Below the pieces are notes generated by a model. That model did no database searches. It was given only the letters and a program-made list of their open reading frames with translations, and was not told where the DNA came from. Below, piece by piece: positions 42,801 to 54,800 of a stretch of DNA of 64,000 bases. The position numbers and the translations under genes were made by a program. The stretch is from contig NW_026622997.1 of assembly GCF_023065955.2 (NCBI RefSeq), positions 5,380,001-5,444,000 on the forward strand. The letters are read 5' to 3'. Every line of letters starts with the position of its first letter. The first letter of the stretch is position 1. The DNA comes from Ursus arctos. Its lineage: Eukaryota > Chordata > Mammalia > Carnivora > Ursidae.

Positions 42801-45800
42801 AATTCAGATTTTGCTGAGGAACCCAGAGCCCACTGTGATGTGAAGAGGCACAAAACGACACTAGAATTCTAAACTGCAAAATCTAAGTTAAGGACCTTGT
42901 GATGGTTAATTCTGTGTATTAACCTGAGTGGGCCACAGAGTGCTCAGATACTCATTTACCATTATTCTGGGTATGTCTGTGAGAGTGTTTTTGGATGAGA
43001 TTAACATTTGAATTGGTAGGCCAAGGAAAGCAGATTGCCCTCATTAATGAGGGTGGAACTCATCCAACCAGTGGAAGGCCTGAATAGAAACAAAAAAGAG
43101 GCTGACCATCCTTCCAGTGAGGGGAAACTCCTCCTGCTTAACTGCCTTGAAAAGGGACACTGAACTGAAACACTGGTACTTCCTGGGTCTCGAGCCTCTT
43201 GGTTTTCAGACTGGAACTACACCATGGGCATTCTTGGGTCTCCAACTTGATGACTGCAGATCTTGGGGCTTGTTAACCTCCATAATCACTAAGCCAAATT
43301 CATTTTGTAAATCCTTCTCTTTATATACACAGTTGGAAGCAGAGTGAACATCCTCTTGGTTCTATTTCTCTGAACCCTGAGTAACATAGTGCTCGTTTAC
43401 TGTGCTGTGGACAAAGGGATGGAGCTCTGAAATAAAGGCATAATTTGTCACAATAATGAGTCAAGCCAGCATAAAACTGTAAGTATACTGATATCAGATG
43501 GTGCTTTTCTAATTCTATCTATCACAGTATGTAATACTGAACTTTTTGTATAGTAGGCTTTTTAAATGGGCTAGTTATTTCATAGCTCTTTGTTCTAAAT
43601 ATTTTTAAATCAAAGACAAGAGTGAAGATCAATTTTTTAAAAACATCATATCAAAATTAAAACTAAATTTTGCCTATTAAACGGGTGGTAATGAATGCAT
43701 GATGACATCTACTAGACAAAATAATGTATAAACTTCAAGGACCGGCCTCCAAATATATATAAATTGGAGAGGGCAGGAATTAGTTTTAAGGCATACCTCT
43801 TGAAATTGTTAATTAAAAAACAGTAACTTATCAACATATTGCACTATATGTTCTATGCCCTATTTTTAAAAGAAAATCTAATTTTGGAACATAAAGTACA
43901 TTTTAATTTACATACTATGAGTTATGCAACTTTTAAAAATGTTGATTACTAATGTTTAAAAATTATTTGGATGCTTTAACATTTTTCACTCCAAATTATA
44001 CTATATTTAAAATATATCTAAAGGTGAGATCTCAACCTACTATTAACCATTTCGTTAACTAAAAACCTTAACTCTTTCCTGCACACACAGACCAAAACTA
44101 CTTTGTGGTAAGACCAACGGCTAGATTTCACTGTTTTGATTCACATATATTACTTCACATGGGCATGACTGGTTTGAAGAACTATTTTTTAAACTGTTGG
44201 AAACTCCATCTAAATCTTTAACGGATGGGCTCTTAATAAAGCAAAATAGTTCTATAACTAGAAAAAAACTTTCAAGTAAATTTTGTTTAAATATTACAGA
44301 GCTCTCTCACATGAGTTTAAATACCAACTATCAAAAGCCTCGGAACTCTTCCCAGTTTTAATTTAATTAAATTTCTAGATTTCACTAACAGCTTGATATG
44401 GTGGGCACAGATTCCTAACTCCTCCATTCCCTTCTACTACCCTTCATTCTCTTAATAGCTTTTCAATAGAGTATAAATAGTTTAAAAACATGCCCAAATC
44501 TGTATAGTGAACTACACTCAATAATTACTATAAACTCTTAAAACCTTACAAATACAGATAGGTACAAATACCATAGGCCTATCCAACTCAGTAGAGCTAA
44601 TGTTTCACTAAAATATTTCAGATGAAAAACTTAAGAATTTTACAAACTCTAAAAAGACTCAAGATAAGGCAACTACTATCCTTGTATGGTAGGCCACCTG
44701 CAGCAGCAACCAATCTGGAAGGAAGAAACACCTGACTGGCAACATTTAACTAGGTTTAAAATCCATTTCCTAAGGTACTAATTCTTTTGATGAGTGAATC
44801 TGCCTAGACATTATTCAATATGACTCTAGTAGTTCAACAGTCCACTATTTCTTTTTTTTTTTAAGATTTTATTTATTTATTATATATAGAGAGAGAGCAC
44901 ACACACAAGCAGGGGGAGCAGCAGAGGGAAAGAGAGAAGCAGGCTTTCCACTGAGCAGGGAGCCCAATGAGGGGCTCGATCTCAGGACCCTGGGATCTGA
45001 GCCAACCTGAGCTGAAGTCAGACACTTAACCGACTGAGCCACTCAGGTGCCCCAACGGTCCACTGTTTCTTAATGCTACTAAACTTTATTTTCTAAACAC
45101 CTATTATGTGCCAGTCCAATGAAATTTTAAATACTGGAGTAAATATTTATTCCAAATAATAAGAGTAAATTTTCATTTATCTGGACACTGTTGTAAGCAC
45201 TTCCACTGACATTAACTCATTTAATTCTCAAACCTGACCTGTGCGACCAGGCATAGAGTAGTAAAGCTATTTGCCTCAGGTTGCAGCTAATAAGTGATAC
45301 ATATTGGACGTTTCTACTAAAATAGTAACATTAGTGTTCTGTAAAGGGCTGTGAACACAATCAGTCAAGGCACTGATATGGAAGCATCTAACCTTTCCAG
45401 TCCTCACGAACCATCAGGATTAGAGATGGAGAAGATAGGAAGAGGAAGTTATGACAGGATATCAGTGGTGCGGCTGTTCCACACCATGGCAGAGGGCAAG
45501 AAACACAAAGCCACACAACTCTCACGCAGCTGAGAGGAATAAAAATGCAAATTGATAGAGACATGTCTGGAAAGCAGAATGTTGAGAAAACTTTTTTCAG
45601 GACACCAGAAAAACTGAAATTAAAGCATTCTCTTCCTCAGATTGGGAGGGGCTAAGATGGCAGCACACTAGGAAGACCCTAGGCTTGTCTGGTCCCTCAA
45701 ACACAACTAGGTAACTATCAAATCATACTGAATACCCAAGAAATCGACCTAAGGACTGACAGAACAAACTTCTCAATTAGAGGGAGAGAAGAGGCCAAAT

Positions 45801-48180
45801 TGAGGAAGATAGGAATTATGGAGGTGTGATTTGGGGGAGAAAAGGATCACGGGTGCTGCAGAGGGGAAGGAGCCCTACTCACAGAGAAAAGAGAGAGACA
45901 GAGAAGAACGCACAGGGAATTGCACAAGGAGAACACTTCCCCAAAGCCACTAGCTCGGAAAATGAGAGGGGCTGGAGAGGGGCTATTTTTGAAAGTTTCT
46001 GCAACCAGTAGGGCTCAGAGACTGGAGTTCAAAGGTCAGTAGGCTTGGCTGAGATAGAGACCCTACTCCTGGAGAGAAGGCAGGCAAGCAGACAAGGGCA
46101 GAGAGCACAATCTGAGGATCACATAAGGTACATGGGGGAGAGATTGTTCACTCTTCTTGGAGCACATCTGTGAGAGGTGGCACACCTCTTGGGGGACAAA
46201 AGAGCTGGAGAGTGCCATTTCTTTCCCCCACCCCTCCGCCTAGGCACAGAGACACCTGCTGAGGGCAGAAAACCTGGACACTGGCTGTTTAGCCTGCTTT
46301 GCTCCAATTCCCACTCCCCTGCACTCTTGCATGACTGCCCTTCTCAGTCAAACCTGCATCCGTCCCAGAGTGGCGAGACCCTCCCCCAGAAGACCAGCTC
46401 AGGCCCTGCTACAGCATAACCTTAAAGTTTGGAGTTTTAAAAGTCAGCAGGCTTGGCTGGGATATAACCCAAAGTGCACTGTGCTGCTTCAGGCAGGCAA
46501 GCAACTTGGAGACAGAGAGAAAACAGCGATCTGAAAAACACCTGGGATGCACAAGAGGAAATTATTCACTCTTCTGGGAGTGCTTCCCTGAGAGCAGCAA
46601 GCACAGAGACCCTTCTCTAGGGACAAGGTAGCTGGCTGGTACCATTTCTCTTCCCTATCCCTCAGCATAAACCAACTTCAGTAAACAGCACAATGCCAAC
46701 ACTGGCTGCCTAATCTGCTTATACCAAGGCCCATTCCCTTGCATTCTGCTGGTACTGCTCTTCTCAGGCAAACGTGCCGAAGGACCAGTGCAGCGGGTCT
46801 CTTCCCAGAAGACCGGCACAAACCTCTGCACACACCATGTCTACTAACCATAGAGTTCTGAAAACTTCACTTGTAGTGGAAATAGCATCAGGTCTCATTT
46901 AACAAGCAGACCAGAGCACACCTAGTTAAAACTTGCCATACTCTGTCCAATGTCCAAACCCTCCCAAACGCAGTAGTAGAATGCATGCTGCATACACCAG
47001 AGACACTTCCTGAAGCACCAGGCCCTGGACATTGTATGACCTCTTCTTTGTAAAGCTCTCAGGATCAGGAAACATAGCAAGATTTTCTAATACAGAAAAA
47101 GATAGAGACCTAGACAAAACAGAGGAATTCATCCCAAAAGAAAGAACAAAAAAAGGTCACAGGCAGAGATCAAATCAAAAGAGATATAAGTATATGCCTG
47201 ATGCAGAACTTAAAGCAACAGTCACAAGGATAATTGCTGGACTTGAGAAAAGCATGGAAGATATCAGGGAGACTCTTACCACAGATACAAAAGAGTTAAA
47301 AAAACAGAAATGAAAAATGCAATAACTGAGATTAAAACAGACTGCATGTAATGACTACAAGGATAGAAGAATGAATAAGTGATATAGAAAATAGTACAAT
47401 GGAAAATAATGAAGCCAAACAAAAGAGAGAATTACGGATCACAGGAACAGACTTAGGGAACTCAGTGAACTAATCAAACATAAAAATATTCATATCATAG
47501 GAATCCCAGAAGAAGAAGAAGAGAGAGAAAAGTGGGCAGAAGATTTATATGAGGAAATAATAGCCGAAAACTTCCCTAATCTAGGAAAGGATACAGACAT
47601 CCAAATTCAGGAGACACAGAGAACTCCATCAAAATCAACAAAAGCAGGCCAAAATCAAGATATACTGTAGTTAAATTTGCACAATATAGTAACAGAGAAA
47701 AACTCCTGAAGGCAGCAAGACAAAAGTAGTCCCCAACTTACAAGGGAAGACCCATAACGATAGCTGCAGATCTCTCCACAGAAACTTGGCAAGCCAGAAG
47801 AGAGTAGCATGATACATTCAATGTGCTGAATGGGAAAAATCTGCAGCCAAGAATACTCTACCCAGTGGAGTTATCATTTAGAAAGAAGGAGAGATAGCTT
47901 CCCAGATAAGCAAAAACTAAAGGACTTCATGACCATTAAACCAGCCCTGCAAGAAATATTAAAGGGGACTTATTGAGTGGGAAGGAAAGACCAAAAGTGA
48001 CAATGACTAGAAAGGAACAGAGAAAATCTAAAGACAAAACAGGCAATAAAATGGCATTATATACATATCTATCAATAATTCTGAATGTAAATGGATTAAA
48101 AGATCCAATTGAAAGACATAGGATATCAGAATATATATATATACACATATATATATACATATATATATGTATATATTCTG

Positions 48181-48211
<31 letters not shown>

Positions 48212-51200
48212 AAAAGTATCATCTACATGCTGCCTACAAGACTTATTTAGACCTAATGACACCTGCAGATTGAAAGTGAGGGGATGGTCAGTGGAATTCT
48301 ACCAAACATTTAGAGAAGAATTAATACCTGTTTTTCTGAAACTGTTTAAAAAAAAATAGAAATGGAAGGAAAACTTCCAAACTTATTCTATGAGGCCAGC
48401 ATTACCTTTATCCCCAAACCAGATAAAGACCCCGTGAAAAAGGAGAATTACAGACCAATATCCCTGATGAACAAAGATTCTAAAATTCTCAACAAGATAC
48501 TAGCTAAAAGGATCCAACAGTAAATTAAAAGGATTATTCACCATGACCAAGTTGGATTTATTCCTGGGCTACAGCGGCGGTTCAATGTTCGCAAATCAAT
48601 TAAGGTGATATACCACATTAATAAAAAAAAAAAAAGGACAAAAACCATATGATCCTCTCACTAGATGCAGAAAAAGCATTTGACAAAATACATCATACTT
48701 TCTCGACAAAAACTCTCTACAGTGTAGGGATAGAAGGACCACAACTCAATATCATAAAAGACATATACGAATAATCCACAGTGAGGGGCGCCCTGGTGCC
48801 TTAGTCGGTTAAGTTTCCGCCTTCAGCTCAGGTCATAATCCCAGGACCAAGCCCCACGTTGGGCTCCCTGTTCAGTGGGGAGCCTCTTCTCCTTCTCCCC
48901 CCTGCTCATGCTCTCTCTTGCTCTCTCTCTCAAATAAATAAAAAATAAATAAATCTTTTTTAAAAAGAAAAAAGAAAAACCCACAGCGAATATCATCCTC
49001 AACAGAGAAAAACTAAGAGCTTTTCCCCTAACGTCAGGAACACGTGACAAGGATGTCCACTCTCATCGCTGCTGTTCAACATAGTGCTGGAAGTCCTAGC
49101 CTCAGCTATCAGACAACAAAAAGAAATAAAAGGTACCCAAATTGGCAAAGAATAAGTCAAACTCACTCTTCGCAGACAACATGATACTCTATGTAGAAAA
49201 CCCGAACAACTCCACCCAAAAATTGCTATAAATGATTTAAAAATTCAGCAAAGTCACAGGATATAAAATCAATGCACAGAAATCAGTTGCATTCTTTAAC
49301 AATGAAGCAGAAGAAAGAGAAATCAAGGAAGTGATTCCATTTACAATTGCACCAAAAACCATAGATACCTGGGACTAAACCTAACCAAAGAGGTAAAGGA
49401 TCTGTACTCTGAAATCTACAGAACACTTATGAAATTGAGGAAGACACAAAGAAATAAAAAAGCATTTCATGCTCAGGGATTGGAAGAATAAATATTGTTA
49501 AAATGTCTATGCTACCCAGAGCAATCTACACATTCAATGCAATTCCTATCAAAATACCATCGACATTTTTCACAGAGCTGGAACAAACAATCCTAAAATT
49601 TGTATGGAACAAGAAAAGACTCCAAGTAGCCAAAGGAATGTTGAAAACGAAAACCAAAGCTAGAGGCATCACAATTCCAGGTGTCAGGCTGTATTACAAA
49701 GCTGTCATTATCAAGACAGTATGTTACTGGCACAGAAACAGACACATAGATCAATGGAACACAACAGAGAATCCAGAAATGGACCCTCACAACTCTATCG
49801 TCAACTAATCTTCGACAAAGCAGGAAAGAATATCCACAGGAAAAAAGACAGCCTCTTCAACAAGTGGGGTTGGGAAAATTGGATAGCCACATGCAGAAGA
49901 ATGAAACTGGACCACTTTCTTACACCATACAGTAAAATAAACTCAAAACGGATGAAAGACCTAAATGTGAGACAGGAATCCATCAAAATCCTAGAGGAGA
50001 ACACAGGCAGCAACCTCCTTTACCTCAGCTGCAGGAACTTCTTGCTAGACACTTCGCCAAAGGCAAGGGAGACAAAGGCAAAATGGGACTTCATCAGGAT
50101 AAAAAGCTTTTGCATAGCAAAGGAAACAGTCAACAAAACTAAAAGCCAACCTACAGAATGGGAGAAGATTTGCAAATGTCTTGTCAGATAAAGAGCTAGT
50201 AACCAAAATCTATAAAGAACTTATCAAACTCAACACCCAAACGAACCCAAAAAATCCACTGATGAATGGACAGAAGACATGAACAGACATACCTGCCAAC
50301 AGACACATGAAACACTATTCAATATCACTTGGCATCAGGCAAATACAAATGAAAACCACAATGACATACCACCTCACACCAGTCAGAATGGCTAAATTAA
50401 CAAGTCAGAAAACAACAGATGTTGGCGAGGATGTGGAAAAAGGGGAACCCTCTTACACTGTTGGTGGGAATGAAAACTGGTGCAGCCACTCTGGAAAACA
50501 GTATGGAGGTTCCTCAAAAAGTTAAAAATTGAGCTACCCTATGACCCAGCCATTGCACTACTGGGTATTTACCCCAAAGATACAGACGTAGTGAAGAGAA
50601 GGGCCATATGCATCCCAATGTTCATAGCAGCATTGTCAAAATAGCTAAATCGTGGAAGGAACTGAGATGCCCTTCAGCAGATGACTGGATTAAGAAGCTG
50701 TGGTCCATTTATACAATGGAATATTACTCAGTTATCAGAAAGAATGAGTTCTCAACATTTGCTGCAACATGGACGGCACTGGAGGAGATAACGCTAAGTG
50801 AAATAAGTCAAGCAGAGAAAGACAATTATCATATGATTTCTCTCATCTATGGAACATAAGAACTAGGAGGATCGGTAAGGGAAGAAAGGGATAAAGAAAG
50901 GGGGGGTAATCAGAAGGGGGAATGAAGCATGAGAGAGTATGGACTCTGAGAAACAAACTGAGGGCTTCAGAGGGGAGGGGGTGGGGGAATGGGATAGACT
51001 GGTGATGGGTAGTAAGGAGGGTACGTATTGCATGGTGCACTGGGTGTTATACGCAACTAATGAATCATCGAACTTTACATCAGAAACCAGGGATGTACCG
51101 TATGGTGACTAACATAATGTAATAAAAAAAACATTAAAAAAAAAAGTTAAAAATAGCGTTACCCTACAACCCAGCAGTTACATTACTAGGTATTTATCCA

Positions 51201-51779
51201 AAGGATACAAACACAGTGATTCAAAGGGGCACCTGCATCCCAATGTTTATAGCAGGAATGTGCACAATAGCCAAACTATGGAAAAAGCCCAGATGTCCAT
51301 CGACAGGTGAATAGATAAAAAAAGATGGTATATATATATGAAATGGAATATTAGTCATCAAAAAGAATGAAATCTTACCATTTGCAACAGCATGGATGGA
51401 ACTAGAGGGTATTATGATAAGTGAAATAAGTCAGAGAAAAGCAAATACCATATGATTTACTCATATGTGGAATTTAAGAAATAAAACATGAACACAGGGG
51501 AAAGGAAGGAAAAATAAGATGAAAATTGAGAGGGAGGCAAATGATAAGAGACACTCTAGGAAACAAACTGAGGATTGCTGGAGTTGAGGTGGGTGGAGGG
51601 GGAAGGGATAACTTAGTGATGAGCATTAAGAAGGGCACTTGATGTAATGAGCACTGGGTGTTATATGCAATTGATGAATCACTGAACTCTACCTCTGAAA
51701 CAAGAAAGAAAGAAGAGAAAAGGAAAGAAAAGGAAAGAAAAGAAAGAAGGAAAGGAAAGGAAAGGAAAGGAAGGAAGGA

Positions 51780-51823
<44 letters not shown>

Positions 51824-54800
51824 GAAAGAAAGCGAGGGGATGGAAAAGCATTTATCAGGCTAACAGACACAAAAGAAAGCCTGAGCAGCCATACTTGTAA
51901 CAGATACACTAGAGTTTAACCAAATACTGTAATAAGGGATGAAGAAGAGCACTATTTCATAATAAAGGGGTCTATCCAACAAGAACATCTAACAATTGTA
52001 AAGATTTATATGCTCAACATGGGAGCTCCCAAATACATAAAACAATAACAAACATACAGGAACTCTTTGATAATAGTACAATAATAGTAGGGGATGTTAA
52101 CACCCCACTTATATCAATGGACAGATCATCTAAGCAGAAAATCAAAAGTAAGCAGTGGCTTTGAATGACACACTGGACCAGATAGACTTAACAGATAAAT
52201 GCAGAACTTTCCATCCTAAAGCAACAGAATATACACTCTTTTCAAGGGCACTTGGGACATTCTCTAGAATAGATTACATACTAGGTCACAAATCAGGCCT
52301 CAACAAATACAAAAATGTGAGATCATACCATGCATATTTTCAGACCACAACACCCTGAAATTTGAAGTCAACCACAAGAAAAAGACTTGGAAAGACCACA
52401 AATATATGGTAGTTAAATAACATACTACTCAAGAATGAATGGGTCAACCAGGAAATCAAAGAAGAAATTTTAAAAATATATGGAAACCAACAGAAATGAA
52501 AACACAATGGTTCACAACCTTTGGGACGCAGCAAAAGTGGTCCTAAGAGGGAAGTGTATGGCAATACAGGGCTACCTCAAGAAGCAAGAAAAGTCTCAAA
52601 CAACTTAACTTTACACCTGAAGGAGCTAGAAAAAGAACAGTAAATGAAGCCAAAAGCCAGAAGAAGAAGGGAAATAATAAAGATTATAGCAGAAATAAAT
52701 GATATAGAGACTAAAAAACAATAGAACAGATTAATGAAACTGGGAGCTGGTTCTCTGAAAAAATTAATAAAATCGATAAACCCCTAGCCAGACCTATCAA
52801 AAAGAAAAGAAAAAGGACCCAAATAAATAAAATCACAAATGAGAGAGGAGAAATAACACCAAGAAATACAAACAATTATAAGAGAATGTTATGAAAGATT
52901 ATATGCCAACAAATCAGACAACTTAGAAGAAATTGGTAAATTCCTAGAAACATAAAAACTACCAAAACTGAAACAGGAAGAAAGAGAATACTTGAACAGA
53001 CTTATAACCAGCAAAGAAATTGAATCAGTAATGAAAAATCTCCCAACAAACAAAAGTCCAGGGCCAGATGGCTTCCCAGTGGAATTCTATCAAACATTTA
53101 ATACCAATTAATACCTATTATTCTCAAACTATTCCAAAGAATAGAAGTGGAAGGAAAACTTCGAAACTCATTCTAAGAGGCCAGCATTATCCTGATTCCA
53201 AAGCCAGATAAATACTCTACCAAAAAAGAGAAAGAGGTACAGGCCAAAATCTCTGATGAACATGGATGAAAAAATTCTCAACAAAATACTAGCAAACTGA
53301 ATCCAACAATACATTAAAAGAATCTTTCACCACAATCAAGTGGGATTTATTCCTAGGCTGTAAGTTGGTTCAATATTCACAAATCAATCAACGTGATAAA
53401 TCACATTACTAAAAAAAAAAAAGGATAAGAACCATATGATCCTTTCAACAGATGCAGAAAAAGCATTTGACAACGTACAACATCTATTCATGATAAAAGC
53501 CCTCAACAAAATAGGTTTACAAGGAATATACCTCAACATGATAAAGGCCATATATGGAAAACCCACTGCTAATATCATCCTCAATGGGGAAAAACTGAGA
53601 ACTTTTCCTCTATGGTCAGGAACATGACAGGGACGTCCACTCTCACCACTGTTGCTTAACATAGTACTGGAAGTCCTAGCCTCAAAGATCAGACAATTCA
53701 AAGAAATAAAAGGCATCTAAATTGGTAAGGAAGAAGTCAAACATTCGTTATCTGCAGGTGACAGGATACTCTATACAGAAAACCGAAAAGGCTCCACCAA
53801 AAACTTGCCAGAACTGATACATGAACTCAGTAAAATTGCAGAATACAAAATAGCTATACAGAAGTCTGTTGCATTCCTATACACCAATAATAAAGCAGCA
53901 GAAAGAGAAATCAAGGAATCAAACCCATTTACAATTGTACCAAAAACCATAAGATACCTAGGAATAAACCTAACAAAAGAGGTAAAGGACCTGTACTCTA
54001 AAAACTATAAAACACTTAGATAAAAAGCTTCTGCCCAGTGAAGGAAACAATCAGCAAAACTCAAAGGCAACCTACAGAAATGGAGAAGATATTTGCAAAT
54101 GACATATCTGATAAAGAGTTACTATCCAAAATATACAAAGGACTTATAAAATAACACCCCCCCAAAATTAATTATCTATTTAAAAAATGGGGAGAAGACA
54201 TGAATAGACCTTTCTCCAAAGAATACATACAGATGGCTCACCGACACATGAAAAGATACTCAACACCACTTATCATCAAGGAAATGCAAATCAAAGATAC
54301 AATGAAATACCTCAGAATGGCTAAAATTGACAACACAGGCAACAAGAGGTATTGATGAGGATGCAGAGAAAGGGGAACCCTCTTACACTGTTGGTGGAAA
54401 TGCAAACTGGTGCAGCCACTCTGGAAAATAGTATGAAGTTTCCACAAAAAGTTAAAAATAGAGCTACCTATGACCCAGCAATTGCACTACTAGGTATTTA
54501 TCCAATGGATACAAAAATACTGATTTGAAGGAGCACATGCATTGTGATGGTTATAGCAGATTATTAACAACAGCAAACTATGGAAAGAGCCCAAATGTCC
54601 ATCAACTGATGAATGGTTAAAGAAGATGTGGTATATGTATACACAATGGAATATTACTTAGTCGTCAAAAGGAATGAAATCTTGCCATTTGCAACAACAT
54701 GGATGGAGCTAGGGTGTATTATGCAAGCGAAATAAGCCAGTTAGAGAAAGACAAATACCATATGATTTCACTCATATGTACAATTTAAGAAAGAAAACAG

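Larger units (their letters stand above)
48288..51827 (+). mobile_element. L1 complex inserted in element A (elements B and C in tandem)
   Basis: The insert is bounded by a 16-base duplication of the host L1 (GAAAGTGAGGGGATGG at 48272-48287, GAAAGCGAGGGGATGG at 51828-51843). It begins inside ORF2 (GTGGAATTCTACCAAACATT). It runs through the reverse transcriptase (catalytic box FADN, not FADD, at about 49170) to a young-type 3'UTR and poly-A at 51143. A second, older L1 3' end then starts within late ORF2 at 51144 and ends in the GAAA tract. A SINE lies inside at 48784-48979. Confidence 0.88.

Noticed and set aside
40560..43386. A provirus with internal genes between the two LTR-like elements
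   Set aside because: The two LTRs are unrelated families in opposite orientation, an L2 lies between them, and no viral gene is present.
47973..48262. Ile/Tyr-rich open frames near 48.1 kb
   Set aside because: Translation of the (AT)n palindrome inside an L1.
51474..51909. Lys/Arg/Glu-rich and Ser/Phe/Leu-rich proteins
   Set aside because: Low-complexity translation of the GAAA tract in different frames.
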